Source: Mesorhizobium loti (GTDB lineage Bacteria > Pseudomonadota > Alphaproteobacteria > Rhizobiales > Rhizobiaceae). Taken from it: a stretch of 64,000 nucleotides of DNA. The stretch is from NCBI RefSeq assembly GCF_013170705.1, contig NZ_CP033334.1:1550001-1614000 (forward strand), read 5' to 3'. Position numbers and translations under genes: made by a program. Of the stretch, positions 54,884 through 61,538 are shown in pieces. Under the pieces are notes generated by a model. It saw only the letters and a program-made list of their open reading frames with translations. It was not told the DNA's origin and searched no databases. Positions within the stretch are counted from its first letter, which is position 1, and every line of letters begins with the position of its first letter.

Positions 54884-54935
54884 TTAGTTGGCTCCAGCAG
54901 CCATTTAGCTTAGTTGGCTCCAGCAGCCATTTAGC
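54884..54935. repeat. 26-bp perfect tandem repeat (two units)
   Basis: TTAGTTGGCTCCAGCAGCCA plus TTTAGC occurs twice head to tail at 54884-54909 and 54910-54935, with no mismatch. Located between the lipoprotein gene start and the next gene's end. Confidence 0.92.
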
Positions 54936-54963
54936 ACGAAATTACGGCCTTTGCTGCTCGAAT

Positions 54964-55290
54964 TTATTGTTGGCTAAGATAGTCTTTTTCTGGGCGCCCC
55001 GCCGCCGATGCCATCACCACATTGGAAATCGCCAATGATGCATTGAGGCTGCCATCGGGGCGCACATTCCAGACGATTTGATCGTAGTCATCCTCAAGCG
55101 CGGGATCGACCGCAAGGCATTTGGCGACAACATGCTGCGCCTGCCCTTGCACGTCGCCCATCGCGAACGGCCGTTCGGCGGTGCATTCGTCGGCGGTCGC
55201 GAAAACGCTGACGGGCACCTGCAATTCGCGGCAGTCGGCCATCGAGTTCGAACAGCCGATGACCAGCAACAACGCGGCTATGTGTTCCAT
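54964..55290 (-). CDS. Small secreted protein (108 aa)
   Basis: MEHIAALLLVIGCSNSMADC gives a short export signal that may end with a lipobox-like VIGC or at SMA-DC. The mature domain has several Cys (DCRELQ, ADECTAE, AKCLAVD) and acidic patches. No family recognised. An EcfG-type promoter with 17-base spacing is centred about 37 bases before the ATG, so it is a probable member of the general stress regulon. Longer starts within the frame lack a signal-like N-terminus. Confidence 0.62.
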   Translation of the reverse strand: MEHIAALLLVIGCSNSMADCRELQVPVSVFATADECTAERPFAMGDVQGQAQHVVAKCLAVDPALEDDYDQIVWNVRPDGSLNASLAISNVVMASAAGRPEKDYLSQQ

Positions 55291-55314
55291 GACGAGATGT
55301 CCTCTCGCCGCAAC

Positions 55315-55340
55315 AACGGCGCACATCGTCAAAAAGTTCC
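55315..55340 (-). promoter_or_regulatory. EcfG-type promoter (17-base spacer) before the 55290 gene
   Basis: On the minus strand, GGAAC (55340-55336), 17 bases, CGTT (55318-55315), 24 bases before the ATG at 55290. Confidence 0.55.
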
Positions 55341-55482
55341 TGTCGTGTCACGAGCACACGCAAATAATGACGGTACGAAGAACTGAGTTTCAAGCACGGC
55401 CAGAGGCTGCCACCAAAAAGCCAGCCCGGGGCAAGTTAGCGATATCCAGCCGAGAGCGCAGGGGAGGCGGCCAGGACTTCGA

Positions 55483-55659
55483 TCAGGTCAACTGGAACAA
55501 AGCTGCGAGGAGTACAATCGCGGCCAGCGCGAGGACGATCCCAATCGTCAAGCCGTGTCGTGCCTGAAGGCGTGTTTCCGCGTTGGCTTCGGTATCCAGA
55601 AATTCGCCCATCGAAATACGGGCGGCCTGTTCCAATCTGTTGATATCGGCAATCGTCAA
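55483..55659 (-). CDS. Small tail-anchored membrane protein (58 aa)
   Basis: From a TTG at 55659 with GGGGAGG seven bases upstream, the protein reads LTIADINRLEQAARISMGEF, then LDTEANAETRLQARHG and a C-terminal membrane helix LTIGIVLALAAIVLLAALF. An earlier TTG start lacks a ribosome site. The tail-anchor design resembles small YqjD-like envelope proteins. Function unknown. Confidence 0.45.
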   Translation of the reverse strand: MTIADINRLEQAARISMGEFLDTEANAETRLQARHGLTIGIVLALAAIVLLAALFQLT

Positions 55660-55785
55660 AACATTCCTCCCCACCGTACTGAAATCCTGCTGCCACAATG
55701 TCCGAAGACTGGACAGGTTCCGGCGGTGTCTGGGTAAAAAACAATCCGCTTTTATGGTGAACGGCTGGTTAAGAGCACGAGCCGT

Positions 55786-56820
55786 TCACTGCGCCTCGAA
55801 ATTGCTATGTGGGACGACGAGGCGGTATTCGAGGCGGCCATCCGTGATGTCGAGGGTCGCGGTTCCGCCCAGGGATGTCGGCACCACCCGCTCCAGCGCG
55901 ACGCTGCCGAAGCGCTTCTCTGTCCCCCGACCGCCATTGGCTCCAATGGCTTCGGCCCATGTCAGCGAGAGTGTAACCTCCCCGCTTTCGGCGGTGTTGA
56001 GATCGGCGGTTACTTCGACGAATCCATCCGGCCGGGACAGGGCGCCGTAGCTGACCGAGTTGACGGCGAGTTCATGCATAGCCAGGCCGATGTGAAGCGC
56101 GGCATTGGGGTTGAGGTAGGGATTGGCGCCCCGGAAGCGAAGGCTGTGCGGTGTATTCGTCCCATAGCGCCCAACCTGGCTCGTCACCAGTTCATGAAGG
56201 GCCGCACCGCGCCAGTTCGAGGACGTAACCAGATCCTGGGAGGAGGCCAGGGACTGCAGCCGGCCGCGAAAGCGCGTCAGGAAGTCGCCGATGCCATCTG
56301 AATAGCGGCCGGTCTGGCTCGCGATGCTCTGGATGATCGCCAGGAGGTTCTTCGAGCGGTGGCTGACCTCGCGCAGCAGCGTTGTCAGTGTCTGTTCGCG
56401 CCGCTTCTGCTCGGTCGTCTCGACCATGGTGGTGACGACACCTTGCACGTCACCAGCGTCGCCCCGATCGGCATCGACCCAAACCTGAAACCAGCGGACG
56501 CCGTTCTCGACCGGAACACTGATCTCGAGGCGCTCCGGATTGCCGGTCGCAACCACATCGCGCTTGGCCGCGCTGATCCGGTCGGCCTGCGCCATCGGCA
56601 GGATGCCGTTGCCGTCGGAATTATCCGAAGCCCAGGGCGCGCGCATGTTGCGAGCCCACACGGTCTTCATTTCGCGATCCTGATAGAGGACGGAAATCCC
56701 TGCATTGTGCAGTGCGTGGAGAAGAGCCCGGCCAAGCTGCATGCCACTTTCCGCCGGATGCAAGGCGATGACTTCATCGCTCCGTGCGCCTTCCGTTTTA
56801 TCTGCAGTCCTGGAGCGCAT
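55786..56820 (-). CDS. HWE-family sensor histidine kinase with PAS domain
   Basis: A 344-residue soluble kinase. A PAS-like unit spans about residues 25-140 (HALHNAGISVLYQDREMKTV, then VPVENGVRWFQVWVDADRG), followed by the HWE phospho-acceptor segment with His154 (LLREVSHRSKNLLAIIQSIA) and the ATPase region ALHIGLAMHELAVNSVSYGA with EKRFGSVALERVVPTSLGGT. Loss of a membrane anchor and an EcfG-type promoter 30 bases upstream (56850-56874) mark it as a stress-regulon kinase that may feed back on PhyR. Confidence 0.88.
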   Translation of the reverse strand: MRSRTADKTEGARSDEVIALHPAESGMQLGRALLHALHNAGISVLYQDREMKTVWARNMRAPWASDNSDGNGILPMAQADRISAAKRDVVATGNPERLEISVPVENGVRWFQVWVDADRGDAGDVQGVVTTMVETTEQKRREQTLTTLLREVSHRSKNLLAIIQSIASQTGRYSDGIGDFLTRFRGRLQSLASSQDLVTSSNWRGAALHELVTSQVGRYGTNTPHSLRFRGANPYLNPNAALHIGLAMHELAVNSVSYGALSRPDGFVEVTADLNTAESGEVTLSLTWAEAIGANGGRGTEKRFGSVALERVVPTSLGGTATLDITDGRLEYRLVVPHSNFEAQ

Positions 56821-56849
56821 CGGTCTATCTGTCCACCCAACTCAGGCTG

Positions 56850-56874
56850 AACGGCTCACTGTCGAATGGGTTCC
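56850..56874 (-). promoter_or_regulatory. EcfG-type promoter before the HWE kinase gene
   Basis: On the minus strand, GGAAC (56874-56870), exactly 16 bases, CGTT (56853-56850), 30 bases before the kinase ATG at 56820. Confidence 0.72.
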
Positions 56875-57004
56875 AAATGAATGTCCCGAGAACCTGCCCC
56901 TCTAAAGCGGTCCGCCGGACGGCGTCCCTTGAGGGATACCGCCCGGCGGTGGCTGGAAACCGTTTGAGGGGTGCGGCTTCCAGTGTTCGCTCGCGAAGCG
57001 TTCC

Positions 57005-57169
57005 TCACGCCCGTCTAAACAGGCCGGCCAGCAGCGAGATAACCAGGAAAGCGAGAAAAATGAAGAACAATATCTGCGCTATACCAGCGGATGTGCCGGC
57101 GATACCGCCGAAACCAAGCGCGCCGGCAATGATTGCCACGACGAGAAATACGAGCGCCCAGTAAAGCAT
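57005..57169 (-). CDS. DUF1328 (YtjA-type) small membrane protein
   Basis: A 54-residue protein [20 protein letters not shown] with [20 protein letters not shown] and ending LLAGLFRRA, two membrane helices split by a Gly-rich [11 protein letters not shown] turn. This is the DUF1328/YtjA signature. The family is induced by envelope or general stress in several bacteria. A GAAGGAGA ribosome site precedes the ATG at 57169. The EcfG-type promoter at 57200-57224 fits such regulation here. Confidence 0.85.
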   Translation of the reverse strand: MLYWALVFLVVAIIAGALGFGGIAGTSAGIAQILFFIFLAFLVISLLAGLFRRA

Positions 57170-57199
57170 GGTTCATCTCCTTCCGAATGGTGCAGGGAA

Positions 57200-57224
57200 A
57201 ACGTGGGTGGATGCGGTTTGTTCC
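57200..57224 (-). promoter_or_regulatory. EcfG-type promoter before the DUF1328 gene
   Basis: Minus strand GGAAC (57224-57220), 16 bases, CGTT (57203-57200), 30 bases before the ATG. Confidence 0.72.
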
Positions 57225-57307
57225 ACCATTTGCCGAAAAAGGCGATGCTTGCAAACTGTTAGAGACGGAACCGACAGCGAAATTCGGCGATGATGGCTTC
57301 GGCCGCC

Positions 57308-57340
57308 AAGGCCGCCCGATGCGTCGCATCGGGCGGCCTT
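57308..57340 (-). terminator. Strong hairpin downstream of phyR
   Basis: A 15-bp stem AAGGCCGCCCGATGC/GCATCGGGCGGCCTT with a 3-base loop lies 34 bases after the phyR stop. No T-run follows, so Rho-independent termination is doubtful, yet the stem is very stable. Confidence 0.6.
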
Positions 57341-57373
57341 GATCCTGGACATTCCTGCCGGAAAACAGCGAAT

Positions 57374-58168
57374 CTATGCGGCGGCCTTTGCCTGGCGGTC
57401 GAAGAACAGCGCCTGGCTGATCAGCGCCTTGACCATGTCGGGATTGAACGGCTTGGTCACCAGGAAGGCCGGTTCGGGGCGCTCGCCGGTCAACAGCCGC
57501 TCGGGGAAGGCGGTGATGAAGATAACCGGCACGGAGGTTGACGACAGGATCTCGTTGACCGCCTCGATGCCCGAACTGCCGTCGGCGAGCTGGATGTCGG
57601 CCAGCACCATCTTCGGCCGCGTCTTGCCGAACATCGTCACTGCTTCGGCATGCGTGCGCGCCGTTCCAACCACACGATGACCGAGGCTCTCGACCATCTC
57701 CTCTATGTCCATGGCAATCAGCGGCTCGTCCTCGATGATGAGCACGTCGGTCGCCACCTGGCGGGAAATTTCATTGCTTGCCTGGGCAAGCAGTTCGGAG
57801 AATTGCTGGTCACCGACGTCGAGAATCTCGGCCGCCTCGTCCTCGCTGAAACCTTCGACGGCGACCAGCAGGAAAGCCTGGCGGGGCAGCGGCGCGATCG
57901 CATTGAGATTGGCGGCGGCGCGCTGCTCCCACGCCGATTGCGCATGCTCCTGCGGTACGCGGATGGCGACCGAGGTGAACAGCTTGGCGAAAACCTTGTA
58001 AAGAGCGATGCGGTCGCTCGAAGCTTGAGGGAAGATGTCGACGTCGGCGATGATGGCCTCAAGCATCGCGGCGACCAGCGCGTCGCCGCTCTCTTGCGAT
58101 CCCGAGACAGCGCGCGAGAAGCGGCGCAGGAACGGCAGATGCGGTGCGATGGTGGCGGATAAACTCAT
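57374..58168 (-). CDS. phyR: General stress response anti-anti-sigma regulator PhyR
   Basis: A 264-residue protein. Residues 1-130 are an ECF-sigma-like domain (RIALYKVFAKLFTSVAIRVP, then LNAIAPLPRQAFLLVAVEGF and EDEAAEILDVGDQQFSELLA), and residues 140-264 a receiver domain (DVLIIEDEPLIAMDIEEMVE, phospho-acceptor Asp191 in MVLADIQLADGSSG, then VIFITAFPERLLTG and FLVTKPFNPDMV). On phosphorylation PhyR binds NepR and frees EcfG. Its gene is divergent from nepR-ecfG, with back-to-back EcfG-type promoters between them. The order matches other rhizobia. Confidence 0.96.
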   Translation of the reverse strand: MSLSATIAPHLPFLRRFSRAVSGSQESGDALVAAMLEAIIADVDIFPQASSDRIALYKVFAKLFTSVAIRVPQEHAQSAWEQRAAANLNAIAPLPRQAFLLVAVEGFSEDEAAEILDVGDQQFSELLAQASNEISRQVATDVLIIEDEPLIAMDIEEMVESLGHRVVGTARTHAEAVTMFGKTRPKMVLADIQLADGSSGIEAVNEILSSTSVPVIFITAFPERLLTGERPEPAFLVTKPFNPDMVKALISQALFFDRQAKAAA

Positions 58169-58241
58169 GGTAGAACGTCTCCCTCAGAATGACGTGATTG
58201 CCTGGATTGCAGGTCAAGCTGATTGCAAGCCCCGCTAATAC

Positions 58242-58266
58242 AACGCGGGTTTTCCGAAAAAGTTCC
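58242..58266 (-). promoter_or_regulatory. EcfG-type promoter of phyR
   Basis: Minus strand GGAAC (58266-58262), 16 bases, CGTT (58245-58242), 74 bases before the phyR start. Confidence 0.75.
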
Positions 58267-58275
58267 GGCCGATAT

Positions 58276-58300
58276 GGAACGAATAGGCGAGAACGGCGTT
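58276..58300 (+). promoter_or_regulatory. EcfG-type promoter of nepR-ecfG
   Basis: GGAAC (58276-58280), 16 bases, CGTT (58297-58300), 91 bases before nepR. Only nine bases separate it from the divergent phyR promoter. Confidence 0.75.
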
Positions 58301-58390
58301 TGGTGTCGGGATGGGCAACCAGACGAGGGTGCCGCTTGCCTTATGTCGAGTTGAGTATGAGCGGCCTAGCGCTGGGAATATAAGGGCGAA

Positions 58391-58594
58391 ATGAAGGATA
58401 TGACGAAAGATATTCTGGCTGGCGCCGAGGGCAGGCGCCGGAACGGTGTCGGTGACCCTCTGGGGCCGAACTCCGAGATCGGACGTAAACTCAAACAATA
58501 TTATGACGAGCTGGTCTCCGACGATGTGCCGGATCGATTTGCCCAGTTGCTCAGCCAGCTGGAACAGACCGAACCCGCACAGAAGAAGGACTGA
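58391..58594 (+). CDS. nepR: Anti-sigma factor NepR
   Basis: A 67-residue protein with the NepR core GPNSEIGRKLKQYYDELVSD, then VPDRFAQLLSQLEQ, two helices that wrap around EcfG and block it until phosphorylated PhyR takes NepR away. The N-terminus (MKDMTKDILAGAEGRRRNGV) is basic and disordered. The stop is 3 bases before the ecfG start, so the two are co-translated, keeping the anti-sigma/sigma ratio fixed. Confidence 0.93.
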   Translation: MKDMTKDILAGAEGRRRNGVGDPLGPNSEIGRKLKQYYDELVSDDVPDRFAQLLSQLEQTEPAQKKD

Positions 58595-58597
58595 GGC

Positions 58598-59149
58598 ATG
58601 GCAGCGGTCTCCCAAGGCTTCAAGACCGATCTGCTTGGGGCAATCCCGAGCTTGCGGGCCTTTGCCGTGTCGCTGACGCAGAATGCAGACAAGGCCGACG
58701 ACCTTGTCCAGGAAACGTTGGTCAAGGCCTGGGACAAGCATGAGAGCTTCCAGCCCGGCACCAATCTCAAGGCATGGCTTTTCACGATCCTGCGCAATGA
58801 ATTCTATTCGCAGATGCGCAAGCGCGGCCGCGAGGTACAGGACAGCGACGGCATCATGACAGCCAGGCTCGCGGTGCATCCCGCCCAGCACGGCCAACTC
58901 GACCTCAAGGATTTTCGTGGCGCCCTCGAGCAATTGCCGGAAGACCAGCGCGAGGCCATCATCCTCATCGGCGCATCGGGCTTCTCCTATGAGGAGGCCG
59001 CCGAAATCTGCGGTTGCGCGGTCGGAACGATCAAGAGCCGCGTCAGCAGGGCCCGCACGCGCCTGCAGGAGATTCTGAAGATTTCCGGCGAGGACGAATA
59101 TGGTCCCGATGCGATCTCGGCTCAGGTCACGGGAACCGCGGCGCATTGA
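58598..59149 (+). CDS. ecfG: General stress sigma factor EcfG
   Basis: A 183-residue ECF15-type sigma factor. Region 2: LLGAIPSLRAFAVSLTQNAD, DLVQETLVKAWDKHESFQPG and LKAWLFTILRNEFYSQMRKR. Region 4: LEQLPEDQREAIILIGASGF and SYEEAAEICGCAVGTIKSRV followed by SRARTRLQEIL. It recognises GGAAC-N16/17-CGTT promoters and controls general stress genes in Alphaproteobacteria. Matching promoters are present before its own operon and before several genes in the window. Confidence 0.95.
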   Translation: MAAVSQGFKTDLLGAIPSLRAFAVSLTQNADKADDLVQETLVKAWDKHESFQPGTNLKAWLFTILRNEFYSQMRKRGREVQDSDGIMTARLAVHPAQHGQLDLKDFRGALEQLPEDQREAIILIGASGFSYEEAAEICGCAVGTIKSRVSRARTRLQEILKISGEDEYGPDAISAQVTGTAAH

Positions 59150-59190
59150 CGTAAGGTCCGAAAACGAATTCGGACGCAGCTATATCGATC

Positions 59191-59571
59191 TCATCCCGCA
59201 GAGCCGCGTCCGTAAGCCCGCGCCACCGCTTCGACCAGATCTTCGCCTGAATAGGGTTTGGTTACCAGCCTGACCCCCGGAAAGGACGCCTTGATCTCGT
59301 CCGCATCCGAATAGCCGGAGGCAAACACGAAAGGGACGCCTGTTTCCCGCAAGCCGGCGGCGAATTCGAGGGTCGATGTGCCGCCCAGCATCAGATCGAC
59401 AATGGCCGCGTCAAACTCGATCGCGACCTTTCCGCCGTCAACCTCGGCCAAGTCTCGGGCTATCACCACCTCGCGTGCACCGTGGTCGCGGCAAAGCTGC
59501 TCGACATCCATGGCGATGAGGAATTCGTCCTCCAGGACAAGAATCCGCAATCCGTCAAGCAATGTGGGCAT
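59191..59571 (-). CDS. Stand-alone receiver-domain response regulator
   Basis: A 126-residue single-domain regulator starting MPTLLDGLRILVLEDEFLIA. The receiver fold has the acidic pair (EDE), phospho-acceptor Asp in AAIVDLMLGGTSTLEF, and the conserved Lys in RLVTKPYSGEDLVEAV. It has no output domain, like the SdrG/PhyR-helper receivers that carry phosphate in the general stress pathway of related bacteria. Convergent with ecfG. An upstream Met at 59643 would extend it by 24 residues without a domain; the shorter form is preferred. Confidence 0.84.
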   Translation of the reverse strand: MPTLLDGLRILVLEDEFLIAMDVEQLCRDHGAREVVIARDLAEVDGGKVAIEFDAAIVDLMLGGTSTLEFAAGLRETGVPFVFASGYSDADEIKASFPGVRLVTKPYSGEDLVEAVARAYGRGSAG

Positions 59572-59654
59572 CACAGGTGAAGGCTCCTTGAAACGCCGGG
59601 AGTCATGATCGCAATTGCGTGTGTTGTCATTTAAAAAAGACATGCCTTCAATCC

Positions 59655-59679
59655 GGAACTCGGTTCCCGGCAAAACGTT
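59655..59679 (+). promoter_or_regulatory. EcfG-type promoter before the Crp/Fnr gene
   Basis: GGAAC (59655-59659), 16 bases, CGTT (59676-59679), 43 bases before the ATG at 59722. Confidence 0.72.
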
Positions 59680-59721
59680 TAAGAGTACCTGCTGACCGGC
59701 AGGCTTCGAAGAGGGGTCGAA

Positions 59722-60483
59722 ATGCCAGGGCAGAACGGGCGTGCTTCATCGAGCCGACAATATCCCTGCGAGAAGTGTCCTTTAAGGCCATTACCGGTTT
59801 TCCGCGAGTTCGAAAATCAGGAACTGGCCTTCATCAGCAAGTTCAAGAAGGGGGAGCTCGCGGTCGACAAGGGCGCCACGGTGCTCGTGGAGGGGAGCCA
59901 TAGCGCCCATCTCTACACTGTGCTGTCCGGCTGGGCATTCCGCTACAAGCTGTTGCCGGACGGGCGCCGACAAATCCTCAACTATCTCATGCCCGGCGAT
60001 CTCATCGGCCTGCAAGGCAGCGTCATGGGCGAGATGCAGCATTCCGTCGAGGCCTTGTCGCCGATGCTGCTTTGCGTTTTTGAACGCGACAATCTGCACG
60101 AACTCTACCGCAACCATCCGGGTCTCGGCTACGACATCACCTGGATCGCGTCGCGCGAAGAACGCATGCTGGACGAGAACCTGCTTAGCGTCGGCCGCCG
60201 CAGCGCGATCGAGCGCGCCGCTTATCTGATTGCCTTCATATCCAGCCGCGCCAAGGTCGTCGGACTGAACGGCAAGCAATCCATCCAGATTCCCATCACG
60301 CAGCAGCACATCGCCGATACGCTCGGCCTGTCGCTGGTTCACACCAACAAGACGATCCGCAAACTGATGGACCGCAAGCTGATCCTTTGGCGGGATGGTG
60401 GTTGCGAGGTGGTCGACACTGAAGGGCTCAAGCAACTCGCAGGCTGGGAAGGGTTGGGCGAGGGCCGTCGTCCCCTGATCTGA
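59722..60483 (+). CDS. Crp/Fnr-family transcriptional regulator
   Basis: A 253-residue regulator. The N-terminus carries a Cys pair (QYPCEKCPLRPLPVFREFEN). The cyclic-nucleotide-binding beta roll spans about residues 45-150 (VDKGATVLVEGSHSAHLYTV, LSGWAFRYKLLPDGRRQILN, LMPGDLIGLQGSVMG), and the C-terminal winged HTH reads IPITQQHIADTLGLSLVHTN with KTIRKLMDRKLI. The cAMP-contact residues are not conserved, so another effector or redox signal is likely. Its EcfG-type promoter puts it under general stress control, making it a possible secondary regulator. Confidence 0.87.
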   Translation: MPGQNGRASSSRQYPCEKCPLRPLPVFREFENQELAFISKFKKGELAVDKGATVLVEGSHSAHLYTVLSGWAFRYKLLPDGRRQILNYLMPGDLIGLQGSVMGEMQHSVEALSPMLLCVFERDNLHELYRNHPGLGYDITWIASREERMLDENLLSVGRRSAIERAAYLIAFISSRAKVVGLNGKQSIQIPITQQHIADTLGLSLVHTNKTIRKLMDRKLILWRDGGCEVVDTEGLKQLAGWEGLGEGRRPLI

Positions 60484-60535
60484 CGACGTCCTCTCGCCCT
60501 GGTTTGGTGATTGGTGCGTACGCTCTTGTTTTCGA

Positions 60536-60642
60536 CTAGAGCAGTTCACTGTTTCGCGGAAACAGCGAATTGCTCTATCTCTTTGTTTTTGACGCAACTC
60601 CGGACGGAAAACCGTTTCACACTTTTCCTGGAGTTGCTCTAG
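60536..60642. repeat. RIME-like dispersed repeat (well-preserved copy)
   Basis: About 107 bases from CTAGAGCAGTTC to GAGTTGCTCTAG. The left half is a palindrome (GAGCAGTTC, then CTGTTTC-GCG-GAAACAG, GAATTGCTC at 60539-60575). The right half reads TTTTTGACGCAACTCCGGAC then TTTTCCTGGAGTTGCTC. A diverged copy lies at 13896-13990. This repeat type is very common in rhizobia. Confidence 0.8.
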
Positions 60643-60656
60643 TTTGTCCCGATGCC

Positions 60657-60681
60657 GGAACCTTGAGACGCAAGGCGCGTT
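60657..60681 (+). promoter_or_regulatory. EcfG-type promoter before the DUF883 gene
   Basis: GGAAC (60657-60661), 16 bases, CGTT (60678-60681), 30 bases before the ATG at 60712. It begins only 14 bases after the RIME-like repeat ends. Confidence 0.72.
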
Positions 60682-60711
60682 TGAAATCGAGCAATCACAA
60701 GGAGTTAAGCA

Positions 60712-61038
60712 ATGGCAACCGCCGCAGGAAAGACCGCCAACGAAGCGCGGACGAATTCGGACCTCGAAGCCGACATCAAGCAGCTGAAGGCCGATATCGA
60801 CAAGCTTACCAAACAGTTGGCCAAGACCGGCGAACACGGCTACGGCACGGCGCGCCGTGCGGCGGCCGAGGGTGTCGAGCAGCTGCGCGCCCAAGGGGAA
60901 GCAGCCTTCGACAGCCTGCGCGGCAATGCAAGGGATATCGAGGCGCAGATGCTGGCGAGCGTGCGCGAAAAGCCGGTGACGTCGCTGGCGATCGCCGCGG
61001 GCGTCGGCTTCCTGTTCGCGCTGCTCGCGCGTCGCTAG
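60712..61038 (+). CDS. DUF883-type (ElaB/YqjD) inner-membrane protein
   Basis: A 108-residue protein. A helical, charged N-terminal part (DLEADIKQLKADIDKLTKQL, then RAAAEGVEQLRAQGEAAFDS) leads to one C-terminal membrane helix (VTSLAIAAGVGFLFALLARR). This is the layout of YqjD/ElaB/YgaM proteins, tail-anchored stress proteins that bind ribosomes in E. coli. AAGGAG lies before the ATG. It is followed by a second small membrane protein gene 11 bases downstream, forming one stress-regulated operon. Confidence 0.84.
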   Translation: MATAAGKTANEARTNSDLEADIKQLKADIDKLTKQLAKTGEHGYGTARRAAAEGVEQLRAQGEAAFDSLRGNARDIEAQMLASVREKPVTSLAIAAGVGFLFALLARR

Positions 61039-61049
61039 ATCCGCCCCAG

Positions 61050-61508
61050 ATGGGACTGCTGGCATCCCTGCTTTCGGGTTTCGCCTCGGGTGAAACCGTG
61101 GCCGCCATACGCCGCGCGCGCACGGCGGCCATCATCTATGCGATCGCCGCCCTGGCGGCTTTGTGCGGTCTCGGCTTTCTGGTTGGGGCAGCCTATATCT
61201 GGACCGCGGCCCGCTATGGATCGTTCGCGGCGGCGCTTGGCTTCGGTGTCGGCTTCCTGGTGATCGCCGGCCTCGTTCTTCTCGTCCATCGCTTGATGTC
61301 CGGCGCCCGTGCACGCCGCGAGGCGCGGCGGCGCAACGCCGACATGAAGGCGATCGGTATCACGGCCGCACTTGCGGTGCTGCCGGCCTTGCTCAAGGGA
61401 AAGGGCGGCCTCGGCGTCATTCTGGGCCCGGCCGTGGCGCTCGCCGCCTATGCCATATACCGCGAGAATACGAAGCCCGACGATCCGGATGCTGGGCACG
61501 AAACATGA
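61050..61508 (+). CDS. Membrane protein, operon partner of the DUF883 gene (152 aa)
   Basis: MGLLASLLSGFASGETVAAI leads into two adjacent membrane helices (AIIYAIAALAALCGLGFLVG and YGSFAAALGFGVGFLVIAGL), a basic loop (RARREARRRNADM) and a third hydrophobic part (GLGVILGPAVALAAYAIY). Rhizobial genomes often place such a protein (phage-holin-like in hydropathy) after a DUF883 gene. Function unknown. The operon promoter is the EcfG-type site at 60657-60681. Confidence 0.72.
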   Translation: MGLLASLLSGFASGETVAAIRRARTAAIIYAIAALAALCGLGFLVGAAYIWTAARYGSFAAALGFGVGFLVIAGLVLLVHRLMSGARARREARRRNADMKAIGITAALAVLPALLKGKGGLGVILGPAVALAAYAIYRENTKPDDPDAGHET

Positions 61509-61538
61509 CGCCGCCGCTCCGGTCCTGGATCGGATCCG

